DNA from: Planctomycetota bacterium
GTDB lineage: Bacteria > Planctomycetota > PLA2 > JAEUHO01
Length of the DNA stretch: 9,818 bases
Assembly (NCBI GenBank): GCA_026647295.1
Contig: JAPKHB010000116.1
Span: 1-9,818, forward strand
Direction: 5' to 3'
Under the pieces are notes generated by a model, which made no database searches, had not been told where the DNA came from, and saw only the letters and a list, made by a program, of their open reading frames with translations. Below are positions 1 to 6,485 of this stretch, in pieces (the stretch's first letter is position 1; each line of letters starts with the position of its first letter). A program made the translations under genes and the position numbers.

Positions 1-546
1 GAACGAGGGGCAGTAGCACCACTCGATCCAGGCCTCGCGGGTGTTGTCGTAGTTGAAGCTCTGGCCCAAGCCGGTGCCGAGCCACTCGTTGCTGTTGAGG
101 GAGCCGGCGGCGACGAGCCCGTTCTCCTCGTCGTCCTCCAGCAGGTCGCGGCCGAAGTGGCCGAACTCGAGCTCCATGTAGTAGCAGATGTTGCAGGGCG
201 CGGTGCCGCTGAACTTCAGCGTCGCGCGCGGCAGCGAGAAGCCCGAGAGGTCGCCGCCGGGGCCGAACTGCTCGAACTGGTGCGAGTCGTCGTAGTCCGC
301 CCACTCGTACCGGGCCTGCAGCGTCAGGTTGATCTTCAGCGAGAAGTCCCCGCCGCGGATCCAGAAGCCGCTGTCGTAGCCGGCGCTGCCGGGGCCACCC
401 ACGAGCTGGGCCTCGGACCCGCCGGAGAGGTAGTTGTCCACGGCCGCCTGGACGTCGCGGGCGCTTGCCGCGTCAGCCAGGGCGTCCCGGGTGCCGAAGG
501 CCGCCAGGGCCGCCAGCACCGCGATCGTCGTGATTGCCTTGCGCAT
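1..546 (-). CDS. Outer-membrane porin, phosphate-selective porin O/P-like, N-terminal part (cut by left edge)
   Basis: I translated this open frame from the ATG at 546-544; it reads through to base 1 without a stop (182 residues seen), so the C-terminus is missing. Residues 1-24 look like a Sec signal peptide: MRK, a hydrophobic Ala/Leu core, and an ALA cleavage site before DAAS. A short, probably helical stretch follows (about 28-42). From residue 60 the chain alternates like beta-barrel strands, with GFWIRGGDFSL, LTLQARYEW, SLPRATLKFSG, YYMELEFG and REAWIEW. This is the style of the O/P porin family (lengths near 400-500 residues), which forms trimeric outer-membrane channels for anions such as phosphate. 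Substrate cannot be read from the sequence. The start is supported by AGGGAG at 553-558, six bases upstream. Odd: four cysteines (C118, C121, C177, C179), rare in porins. The family call is from pattern only; another outer-membrane barrel family is possible. Confidence 0.7.
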   Translation of the reverse strand, partial: MRKAITTIAVLAALAAFGTRDALADAASARDVQAAVDNYLSGGSEAQLVGGPGSAGYDSGFWIRGGDFSLKINLTLQARYEWADYDDSHQFEQFGPGGDLSGFSLPRATLKFSGTAPCNICYYMELEFGHFGRDLLEDDEENGLVAAGSLNSNEWLGTGLGQSFNYDNTREAWIEWCYCPSF

Positions 547-844
547 TTCTCTCTCCCTGATGGATGGGGCACGACCCGCCCGCCGGGCCACGCTCCCTAC
601 AGGGGGAAGTATCGGGGGCCGGCGGACAGGAATCGCGCCCGAACGGCCAGGCCGGATCCTTCGGGACCCGCCCCGAGAGCGCATGAAAATGACGTAAACC
701 CTTGCCGGGAAACGATCTACGATCCAAGGGGGCGGCGGGTCCCGGGCCTTTGCCCGTGTCATCTTACGGTCACCGATGGGTGCCTCGGGACCGGCGCGGT
801 GGCCCCGCCGCCCGCCTGACCCGGCCGGTGTAGGGGGTAGTTCG
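547..844. other. Intergenic region upstream of the porin gene
   Basis: About 300 bases between the end of the oxidoreductase operon and the porin start. It holds the porin ribosome-binding site (553-558) and an AT-richer patch around 683-723 that stands out from the GC-rich surroundings and is the likeliest place for a porin promoter. I could not find a convincing -35/-10 pair there: TTGGAT (727-722 on the minus strand) has no partner at the right distance, and GATACT (613-608) has no -35. A direct repeat like a PHO box lies at 756-773 and is listed separately. I see no credible gene in it; the short open frames crossing it are high-GC artefacts. Confidence 0.6.
756..773 (+). promoter_or_regulatory. 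PHO-box-like direct repeat (candidate PhoB site)
   Basis: The bases read GTGTCAT, four-base spacer CTTA, CGGTCAC. Against the established enterobacterial PHO-box pattern (two CTGTCAT-type heptamers separated by four AT-rich bases) each heptamer matches six of seven positions, with exact 11-base periodicity. It lies about 210 bases upstream of a porin that looks like the phosphate-selective family, which is what makes it worth noting. Against it: the repeat is oriented on the plus strand while the porin is on the minus strand, there is no recognisable -10 at the right distance, and the pattern was found by eye after suspecting phosphate control. Confidence 0.2.
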
Positions 845-864
845 CCCCGGCCTCAAGGCCGGGG
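845..864 (-). terminator. GC-rich hairpin at the operon end, stop codon in its loop
   Basis: On the minus strand an 8-bp perfect GC stem (CCCCGGCC / GGCCGGGG) closes a TTGA tetraloop, and the TGA in the loop is the stop codon of the last gene of the operon (855-853). It is followed by CGAACTACCCCC rather than a T-run, so it is not a textbook intrinsic terminator. It may be a factor-assisted terminator or an RNA 3'-end stabiliser. Its position at the end of the operon, before a 300-base gap, supports an end-of-transcript role. Confidence 0.45.
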
Positions 865-1104
865 AGGGGGCGGGTCGTAGCAGGCGCGGCCCGGGGCCGC
901 GCAGGCCGCCGGGGTGGCCGCGCGGCCGTCGGGGCCGAGGACCTCCCCCGTCCGGTCGCACCAGCAGGCCGGGGGGTTGGCCAGGAACTCCTGCTCCGCG
1001 ACCTCGGGCAGGCCGGTCATGGCCTCCTTCAGCCGCAGGTGCAGGCAGCGCACGCGCAACTCGGCGATCACGCGGCGGCGGTACTCGCCCGGAGGCTGCG
1101 TCAT
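853..1104 (-). CDS. Small cysteine-rich protein of unknown function, coupled to the molybdenum hydroxylase operon
   Basis: An 83-residue protein from ATG 1104-1102 to TGA 855-853. Its ATG overlaps the stop codon of the FAD-subunit gene as ATGA, and GGAG (1113-1110 on the minus strand) lies five bases upstream, so it is very probably translated by coupling. I do not recognise the family. It starts with a basic, probably helical part (about 6-30, RRRVIAELRVRCLHLRLKE) and has five cysteines: C20, C47 and C49 (CWC), C68 and C75 (within CAAPGRACY). A Pro-rich tail (YDPPPPRP) ends it. There is no signal peptide or membrane segment. The cysteine spacing suggests a metal or Fe-S site, or disulfides if exported; this is inference. 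Given its position it may assist maturation of the enzyme encoded upstream, but it does not resemble the XdhC/PaoD chaperones. The same frame stays open far upstream, but that part is antisense-free shadow inside the FAD gene and is replaced by this start. Confidence 0.7.
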   Translation of the reverse strand: MTQPPGEYRRRVIAELRVRCLHLRLKEAMTGLPEVAEQEFLANPPACWCDRTGEVLGPDGRAATPAACAAPGRACYDPPPPRP

Positions 1105-2093
1105 GAGCGCTCCAGCGCGTCGGCCAGCGCGCGGCGCGCCGCCACCGCGACCAGGCCGGCCTTGTAGGCCGTTCCGGGCAGGGGCGTCGCGCCCTCGGCG
1201 GCGGCGCGCCCGTCGAAGGTGGCGCGCACCTCGGCGAGGCGGCGCCCGGTGAGCGCGGCCTCGGCCGCGCGCGCGCGGTGGGGCGTGGGCGCGACGGAGC
1301 CGAGCCATACCCGCGCCTCGCGGATGCGATCCGCGTCGAGCGTGAGCCCCACGGCGGCCGTGACCAGGGGCCAGTCGAAGGCGGCCCGCTGGCGCACCTC
1401 GGCGTGCCCCACGCGGACCGGATGGGCAGAGGGCGGGATGCGCACGGCGCGGATCAACTCGCCCGGCTCGAGCGCCAGCACGTCGGAGCGCCCGGGTTCG
1501 GGCGCGCGCCACAGCGCCTCGAAGGCGAGCCCGCGCCCGCCCTCGGGGCCGCCGCCCACGAGGATCTCGGCGCCCAGCGCCCCGAGGACGGGGGCCACGC
1601 TGGAGGGGTGGGCGCTCGCGCACGGGTCGTTGGCGAAGATCCCGGCGGTCTCCTGCACGCCGCCGGGTTCGCGCACCGGGCAGCGGGACGCGCCCCGCAA
1701 GAGGCAGGGGAAGGACCGCAGCCGCCAGTAGCCACACCGCGTCGCCTGGGCGAGGTTGCCCCCCAGGGTGGCCCGGTGGCGGATCTGGGGGCTCGCCGCC
1801 TGGTCGGCCGCCCGCGCCAACGCGGGCAGGAAACGCCGGACCAGGTCGCTCCCGGCGAGGTCGGCGAGGGTGGCCAGGGCGCCCAGCACGAGCGCCCCGT
1901 CCTCCTCGAGGCGCAGCGCCGCGCCGTCGGTCACGTCGCACAGCCCGACCACGACCTCGGGCTCCTCGACCCGCTCCTTCCAGCGGTCGAGCAGGTCCAC
2001 CCCGCCCGCCTTGGGCACCGCCCCGGGCTCGCGGCGCAGCGCCTCGGACGCCTCGGCCAGGGTGCGGGGCCGCAGGAAACGGAAGGCCTTCAC
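1101..2093 (-). CDS. FAD-binding subunit of a molybdenum hydroxylase, PaoB (YagS)-like, with [4Fe-4S]-type cysteines
   Basis: This 330-residue protein is the medium, FAD-carrying subunit of a xanthine oxidase-family enzyme; it takes electrons from the [2Fe-2S] subunit and passes them to an external acceptor. It has the family's length (PaoB is about 318) and its FAD motifs: KAGGVDLLDRWK at 28-39 and TLGGNLAQ at 109-116, followed by the conserved C-terminal domain from about 222. Directly after the second FAD motif comes an insertion with C120, C130 and C138, then C158 in DPCASAHPS. PaoB has four cysteines in the same arrangement that bind an extra [4Fe-4S] cluster, so one is expected here. 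The start is GTG at 2093-2091, overlapping the upstream stop as GTGA, with a strong GAGGAGG seven bases upstream. It overlaps the downstream small gene as ATGA. No signal peptide is visible, so export would depend on its Tat-bearing partner. Family call sure; PaoB-like subtype likely. Confidence 0.93.
   Translation of the reverse strand: MKAFRFLRPRTLAEASEALRREPGAVPKAGGVDLLDRWKERVEEPEVVVGLCDVTDGAALRLEEDGALVLGALATLADLAGSDLVRRFLPALARAADQAASPQIRHRATLGGNLAQATRCGYWRLRSFPCLLRGASRCPVREPGGVQETAGIFANDPCASAHPSSVAPVLGALGAEILVGGGPEGGRGLAFEALWRAPEPGRSDVLALEPGELIRAVRIPPSAHPVRVGHAEVRQRAAFDWPLVTAAVGLTLDADRIREARVWLGSVAPTPHRARAAEAALTGRRLAEVRATFDGRAAAEGATPLPGTAYKAGLVAVAARRALADALERS
1110..1113 (-). promoter_or_regulatory. 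Ribosome-binding site of the small cysteine-rich gene
   Basis: GGAG on the minus strand, five bases before the ATG at 1104. It lies inside the end of the FAD-subunit gene and supports initiation at the ATGA overlap rather than at any of the upstream codons in the same open frame. Confidence 0.6.
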
Positions 2094-4330
2094 CGCGGCG
2101 CCTCCTCGAGCGCGGCCAGCACCCGCGCCGGGGTCATGGGCAACTCCCGGACCTGCACGCCCAGGGCATGGAACACCGCGTTGGCCACCGCGGCGGCCGT
2201 GGGCACGGTCGCGGGCTCGCCCAGGCCCATCGCCCCGCAGTTGTTGAAGCCGGCTTCCAGGCTGGTGAGCAGCACCTCGACGCGCGGGCAGTCGGCCAGG
2301 CCCAGGATGCGGTAGGTGTCCAGGGTGGGATTCACCATGTCGCCCAGCGCGCGGTCCAGGCGCTTCTCCTCGTACAACGCGTAGGAGATCCCCTGGAGCA
2401 CGCCGCCGTTGACCTGGCTGCGGGCCGTGAGCGGGTTGAGGACGCGCCCGGCGTCGTGGACGGCGACGACGCGCAGGACGCGCACGACGCCCGTCTCGGT
2501 GTCCACCTCCACCTCGGCGAACTGGCAACCGGCCGTCTCCCCGAAGGGTCCCGCCCAGTTCGGGCGCCGCGTCCCCTGGACGCGCACCTCCTCGTCGCCG
2601 ATGAGGCGGCAGGCCTCGGCGAAGGAGGCGCGCCGCCCCTCCGGGCCCTCGAAGCCGCCGGCGGGGCTCCGGACCTCGGCGGCCGGCACCCCCCAGTGCT
2701 CGGCCAGCCGGGCGGCCAGCGCCTCGCGGGCCCGCAGCGCCGCCTCCCGGGCCGCGGGCGCGAGGGAGGCCGTCGTGGTGCTCCCGCCGCTCCCGGGGCC
2801 GGCCGGGTCGCGGGTGTCGCCGAGCCGCACCTGGACCCGCCCGGGTTCGATCCCGAGTTCCTCGGCCACCACGGCCGCCAGCACCGTCTTCATGCCGGTT
2901 CCGATGTCCTGGGCCGCGTTGGCGACGAGCACCCCCGCGTCGGCGCGCACCGTGAGGTCCACCTGCCACGGGGGGCGGCCGGCGTTGAGCCAGCGGGCGG
3001 CGGCGCAGCCGGCGCCCCGGCGCAAGGGGCCGGCGTCGCGCCGGGCGCGGGCCGCGGCCCAGCCGAAGCGCTCCGCCCCCAGTTCCCACTGCGCCTGGCG
3101 CACCGGGTGGGGGTCGTTGCGCCGGCGCACCTCGAGCGGGTCGGCCCCAAGGCGCGCGGCGTACAGGTCGATCAGGCTCTCCAGGGCGAAGAAGCCCTGG
3201 GGGTGGCGCGGGGCGCGAAACGCCGCCCCGCGGGCGGTGAAGGTGGCCACCTCGCTCTGGCGCATCCACAGCGCCGGGATCCGGTAGACGCTGTGGTTGG
3301 CCGCGCCCGCCCCCCCGGGCCCGTTGCCGGCGGTCCCGAAGGTCTCGCCCTTGAGGCCCAGGAACACGCCGTCGGCGGTCCCGGCGAGTTCGAGCCGCTG
3401 GATCGAGTCCGGGCGGTTGCCCCCCAGCAGGTGCTCCAGGCGCCGGGGCAGCATCAGCTGGACCGGCCGACCGGTCTCGCGGGCGAAGCCGGCGGCGATC
3501 ACGTCCCACTCCAACGCGCCGAACTTGCTCCCGAAGCCCCCGCCCATGTGCTCGGTGAGCGTGCGCACCCGGGCCTCGGGGACGCCCAGTTCACGGCTGA
3601 AGCGGCCGCGCGCGAAGAACGAGGTCGCCTGGGTGCTGGCCCACACGGTGGCGGTGCCGTCGGGGTGGACCTGGGCGACGCACCCGTGCGGCTCCAGGCA
3701 GGAGTGGGTCTGCACGGAGGTGCGGTACTCGGCCGCCACCCGCACGGGGGCGGCGGCGAAGGCCTCGTCGACCGCGGCGCGGTTCCCGGGCTCCGGCGGG
3801 GCGTGCAGGTTCCCTTCGGTGCGGCCCGGCTCGACCCGGGGGGCGTCGGGGGCGAGCGCGTCCTCGGTCGTGACCGCGGCCGGCAGCGGCTCGAACTCGA
3901 CCCGCAGCGCCGCCAGCGCGTCGTCCAGCGCGCGCGGGTTCTCGGCGCACACCGCGGCGACGATCTGCCCGGCGTAGGTCACGCGCCGCCCCGCGAAGGT
4001 GCGCACCGCGAGCACGCCGGGGACCGCGCGGGCGGCGGCGTCGTCCACCGCGACCACGCGGGCGTGGGCGTGGGGCGAGCCCAGGACGCCCGCGAAGGCG
4101 AGGCCGTGCGGGTGCACGTCGTAGGTGTAGCGGGCCGCGCCGGTGACCTTGGCCTCGCCGTCCACGCGCGGGACCTCGCGCCCGACCCAGCGCAGGGCCG
4201 CGTCCACCGGCCAGGGGTCCGCGTCCAGGTCGTGCACCTGGACGGTGATCTCGCGGCGCAGGGCGGGGTGGCGGGCCACGAGGTCCTCGGGCCCGATCAG
4301 GCCGACCCGGTAGGTGACCTCGCGGGACAC
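2090..4330 (-). CDS. Molybdopterin-binding catalytic subunit of a molybdenum hydroxylase, PaoC (YagR)-like
   Basis: The 746-residue large subunit (PaoC is about 732) binds the molybdenum cofactor and hydroxylates or oxidises the substrate with water-derived oxygen. The N-terminal family domain (about 55-150) contains GEAKVTGAARYTYD at 58-71. Cofactor-binding parts follow: Q234 in ASTQ, GGGFGSK at 263-269, FRAPRHPQG at 371-379, QDIGTG at 474-479 and GSGGSTTT at 513-520. E705 in GLGEPA is the glutamate that acts as general base in this family. The AYxCSFR loop of form I CO dehydrogenase is absent, so it is not CoxL. The substrate is not readable; aldehyde or N-heterocycle oxidation are the main options. 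The start is GTG at 4330, one base after the small-subunit stop (TAG); its ribosome-binding site is weak, so it may rely on coupling. The 3' end overlaps the FAD-subunit gene by four bases. No signal peptide. Confidence 0.94.
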   Translation of the reverse strand: MSREVTYRVGLIGPEDLVARHPALRREITVQVHDLDADPWPVDAALRWVGREVPRVDGEAKVTGAARYTYDVHPHGLAFAGVLGSPHAHARVVAVDDAAARAVPGVLAVRTFAGRRVTYAGQIVAAVCAENPRALDDALAALRVEFEPLPAAVTTEDALAPDAPRVEPGRTEGNLHAPPEPGNRAAVDEAFAAAPVRVAAEYRTSVQTHSCLEPHGCVAQVHPDGTATVWASTQATSFFARGRFSRELGVPEARVRTLTEHMGGGFGSKFGALEWDVIAAGFARETGRPVQLMLPRRLEHLLGGNRPDSIQRLELAGTADGVFLGLKGETFGTAGNGPGGAGAANHSVYRIPALWMRQSEVATFTARGAAFRAPRHPQGFFALESLIDLYAARLGADPLEVRRRNDPHPVRQAQWELGAERFGWAAARARRDAGPLRRGAGCAAARWLNAGRPPWQVDLTVRADAGVLVANAAQDIGTGMKTVLAAVVAEELGIEPGRVQVRLGDTRDPAGPGSGGSTTTASLAPAAREAALRAREALAARLAEHWGVPAAEVRSPAGGFEGPEGRRASFAEACRLIGDEEVRVQGTRRPNWAGPFGETAGCQFAEVEVDTETGVVRVLRVVAVHDAGRVLNPLTARSQVNGGVLQGISYALYEEKRLDRALGDMVNPTLDTYRILGLADCPRVEVLLTSLEAGFNNCGAMGLGEPATVPTAAAVANAVFHALGVQVRELPMTPARVLAALEEAPR
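2101..2107 (-). promoter_or_regulatory. Strong ribosome-binding site of the FAD-subunit gene
   Basis: GAGGAGG on the minus strand, seven bases before GTG 2093. It lies inside the last codons of the large-subunit gene and fixes the GTG that overlaps the TGA stop. Confidence 0.75.
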
Positions 4331-4331
4331 G

Positions 4332-4961
4332 CTACCCGCCCTGTCCGGCGGCCTTGAGCGCCGCCTTGAGCACGTGGGGATAGGTGCCGCAGCGGCACAG
4401 GTTGCCGGCGCAGGCGCGGCGGACCTGGGCCTCGGAAAGCCCGGGGCCGTGCTGGGCGACGGCCCACGCCACCGACATCACCAGGCCCGGGGTGCAGAAG
4501 CCGCACTGCAGGGCGTCCTCCTCCACGAAGGCCCGCTGCACGGGGTGCAGGCGGCCCGGCTGCCCCAGCCCCTCCACGGTGGTGACCTCGCGGCCCTCGG
4601 CCTCGACGGCGAGCACGCTGCACGCGTGCACCGTCCGGCCGTCGAGCCACACGGTGCAGGCGCCGCACTGGCTCCGGTCGCACACGGGCTTGGCCCCCGT
4701 GAGGTCGAGGTCAAGGCGCAGGGCCTCGAGCAGGGTCACCCGGGGCTCCACGCGCAGGGTGCGTTCGGCGCCGTTCACGCGCAGCGCCACGTCGACCGCC
4801 CCGGGCCCCTGGGTGCGCCAGGGAGTGGCCGCCGGGCCTTCTTCGGCGCCGGCCGGCGTCGCGCCGAGCAACGCGCGCGCGGCGGCGGCGGCCCCGGCGC
4901 CCTGGAACAGGGCCCGGCGGGTGATCCCGCGGGCCGGCGGGACGGAGGGGTCCTCGGCCAT
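4332..4961 (-). CDS. [2Fe-2S] subunit of a molybdenum hydroxylase with Tat signal, PaoA (YagT)-like
   Basis: The 209-residue small subunit carries two [2Fe-2S] clusters that move electrons from molybdenum to FAD. The plant-type cluster is bound by C94, C99, C102 and C114 (C-x4-C-x2-C-x11-C). The second, all-helical cluster domain is bound by C153, C156, C189 and C191 (CGFC and CRCG). Residues 11-40 form a twin-arginine signal: ITRRALFQ (R15, R16), an Ala-rich core and AGA, as in PaoA, whose complex is periplasmic. Most family members lack such a signal, so this supports the PaoABC-like reading. I chose ATG 4961 because GAGGA lies just upstream and a promoter at 4993-5021 would put the transcript start near it. 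The longer alternative, GTG 5039, would add 26 Pro-rich residues before the Tat signal and overlap that promoter. The stop TAG is one base before the large-subunit GTG. First gene of the operon. Confidence 0.93.
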   Translation of the reverse strand: MAEDPSVPPARGITRRALFQGAGAAAAARALLGATPAGAEEGPAATPWRTQGPGAVDVALRVNGAERTLRVEPRVTLLEALRLDLDLTGAKPVCDRSQCGACTVWLDGRTVHACSVLAVEAEGREVTTVEGLGQPGRLHPVQRAFVEEDALQCGFCTPGLVMSVAWAVAQHGPGLSEAQVRRACAGNLCRCGTYPHVLKAALKAAGQGG

Positions 4962-4965
4962 GGCG

Positions 4966-4970
4966 TCCTC
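4966..4970 (-). promoter_or_regulatory. Ribosome-binding site deciding the small-subunit start
   Basis: GAGGA on the minus strand, four bases before ATG 4961. No comparable site precedes the alternative GTG at 5039, so this favours the shorter protein with its Tat signal near the N-terminus. Confidence 0.6.
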
Positions 4971-4992
4971 GGAGGGCGGCGCGCCCGGAGCC

Positions 4993-5021
4993 GGTGTACT
5001 GCGGGGCGCGGGGCCGGTCAA
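4993..5021 (-). promoter_or_regulatory. Candidate sigma-70-type promoter of the molybdenum hydroxylase operon
   Basis: On the minus strand TTGACC (5021-5016) matches five of six -35 bases and is followed, after exactly 17 bases, by TACACC (4998-4993), a weak -10 that keeps the leading TA. It lies in the only gap of note between the lipoprotein gene and the operon, about 32 bases ahead of the ATG at 4961, which leaves room for the ribosome-binding site. In such GC-rich DNA a TTGAC hexamer at this place is suggestive, but the -10 is poor. No operator repeat is evident around it. Confidence 0.45.
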
Positions 5022-5063
5022 CGGGGCGGGGTGCGCCACACGCCTCGGGGCCGCACGACGCGG

Positions 5064-6476
5064 TCAGCGCAGGGCGAAGTCCCGGCGGACCTCGGTGCCG
5101 GGTTCGAGGGTGAACTCGACCCGGCGGGCCAACTGCCCGTCGGCCCGCACCGGCCCGGCCGCATAGCGCCCGGGCGGCAGCCGCGCGTCGAAGCCCAGCG
5201 GCGTGAGCAGCACGTCGAAGCCGTGCCCGAGCACCCAGGACTCGTCCTCGAGCCGGAAGAAGCGCACGCGGTGGCCCGGCGGAAGGCCCGGCACCGTGCC
5301 GCGCACGCGCACGGTCGCCTGCGCCGGCCCGAGCGCGACCGGGGTGGGGTCGGAGCCGGCGGGGACGGCGGCGGGGTGCCAGGACCTCCCGACGCGCACC
5401 CACAGCCGCTGCGCCCCCGCCCCGGTGCGCAGCCGCCACCCGCGGGGCCCGCGCCCGACGATGGCGAGCCCGTACACGTCGGCGCCCTCGGCCCGCACGA
5501 GCACCTCGGGCGCCTCCGACCCGCCCGACGCATCCTCCGGCAGGACGAGGTCGAGGTTCCGCGCCTCGCCGGCCGGGGGCTCGCCCAGGATCCAGACCTC
5601 GCCGAGGCGCTGCCACTCGTCGAAGCTGACCTCGACCGTGGCCTCCGCGCGCCCGGGCAGCGAGACGACGAGGGGCGCGTCCAGCGTCGGAACGGCGTCG
5701 AAGGTCGCCACCCCGCGGAAGGTGGTGCGTTCCTCGACCAGATCCAGCGGGAGGGCGCGGCGTGCCAAGCGGACGGGCGTTCCGTCGGGGACCGGTACGG
5801 GGGTGCGGGCGGGGGCAGGGACGACGCGCACCAGCAGCGGCGCCGCGGGCGCGGGGTGCACCAGGCCCAGGCGCGGCTCATCGCCGAGGCGCTCGGACAG
5901 GGGGACGCCCAGGAGCTGCGTCGCCCGGCCGTCGGAAAGGCGCCCGAGCGCGCGCAGTTCGTTGCCCGGCTGCCAGTGCTCGGCGGGGATGCGCAGGCCG
6001 ACCCAGCCGCCCTGCTCGATCACCTCCACGGGCACCGGCGTGAACGCGCCCCCGGGCCGGCGGACCTCGACCCCCCACTCGGGGCTCACCATCCAGCGCC
6101 GCGCGTCTTCGGTGGTGACGTAGAGGCAGCGCGGCCGCCCCAGGGGCAGCGGGCGCGGCGGCCGGCCGGGCCCGGCCTCCAGGAGCGGCGGCGTCGGCTG
6201 CGTCCAGAGCATCCCCCAGGCGTGCGGGGAGACGATCCGGTAGTGGCCGTCCGGGGCGCCCCGCGCCAGGTACACGCCGGGCTCGCCGGTGGGTTCGAGG
6301 GGGTACTCACGCCCGGGCTCGGCGGAATCCTCGCGGCGCAGGAACAGCGGCTGGGGCGGCGGTCCATCGGGATCCAGCGTCACGACCTGCACCCGCAGCC
6401 CGGCGGGCCCCTCGGCCCGGGGGCCGCAACCCCCGAGCAGGAGCGCGGCGCAGAGCAGCGGAGTGAGCGTACGCAT
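5064..6476 (-). CDS. Putative outer-membrane lipoprotein of unknown function with beta-sandwich-like modules
   Basis: A 470-residue protein that I do not recognise as a named family. Residues 1-17 are a lipoprotein signal: MRT, a hydrophobic core and lipobox LGGC with C17. The residue after C17 is Gly, not Asp, so sorting to the outer membrane is expected. The mature part is rich in Pro, Arg, Val and short beta-strand patterns and has no membrane helix. The last 90 or so residues (from about 380) have the look of carboxypeptidase regulatory-like or similar beta-sandwich domains, with RFFRLEDESWVLGHG, LPPGRYAAGPVRADG and a strand-like end EVRRDFALR. An earlier APDGHYRI resembles the same turn. 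I chose ATG 6476 because GGAGG lies nine bases upstream; the in-frame ATG at 6503 has no such site and would add nine charged residues. It follows the uvrA stop by 28 bases and may be co-transcribed with it, though no functional link is apparent. Confidence 0.75.
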   Translation of the reverse strand: MRTLTPLLCAALLLGGCGPRAEGPAGLRVQVVTLDPDGPPPQPLFLRREDSAEPGREYPLEPTGEPGVYLARGAPDGHYRIVSPHAWGMLWTQPTPPLLEAGPGRPPRPLPLGRPRCLYVTTEDARRWMVSPEWGVEVRRPGGAFTPVPVEVIEQGGWVGLRIPAEHWQPGNELRALGRLSDGRATQLLGVPLSERLGDEPRLGLVHPAPAAPLLVRVVPAPARTPVPVPDGTPVRLARRALPLDLVEERTTFRGVATFDAVPTLDAPLVVSLPGRAEATVEVSFDEWQRLGEVWILGEPPAGEARNLDLVLPEDASGGSEAPEVLVRAEGADVYGLAIVGRGPRGWRLRTGAGAQRLWVRVGRSWHPAAVPAGSDPTPVALGPAQATVRVRGTVPGLPPGHRVRFFRLEDESWVLGHGFDVLLTPLGFDARLPPGRYAAGPVRADGQLARRVEFTLEPGTEVRRDFALR

Positions 6477-6485
6477 CGGATCCGG

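Noticed and set aside
744..757. Short hairpin CGGGC-CTTT-GCCCG as a terminator
   Set aside because: Only a 5-bp stem, with no T-run after it on either strand; such repeats are common in this GC-rich sequence.
1105..1941. N-terminal extension of the small cysteine-rich protein in the same open frame
   Set aside because: This part lies wholly within the FAD-subunit gene and translates to Arg/Gly/Pro-rich sequence. The ATGA overlap with a GGAG site is the better start.
2090..4330. CO dehydrogenase large subunit (CoxL)
   Set aside because: The form I active-site loop AYxCSFR is absent, and the small subunit has a Tat signal, which fits PaoABC-like enzymes rather than CO dehydrogenase.
2168..4357. 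A 729-codon plus-strand open frame opposite the large-subunit gene
   Set aside because: Its product is His/Gly/Ala/Arg-rich low-complexity sequence with no domain, while the opposite strand encodes a clear molybdopterin subunit. Long antisense frames are expected at this G+C.
4962..5039. Longer small-subunit start at GTG 5039
   Set aside because: It would add 26 Pro-rich residues in front of the Tat signal, lacks a ribosome-binding site, and overlaps the candidate promoter.
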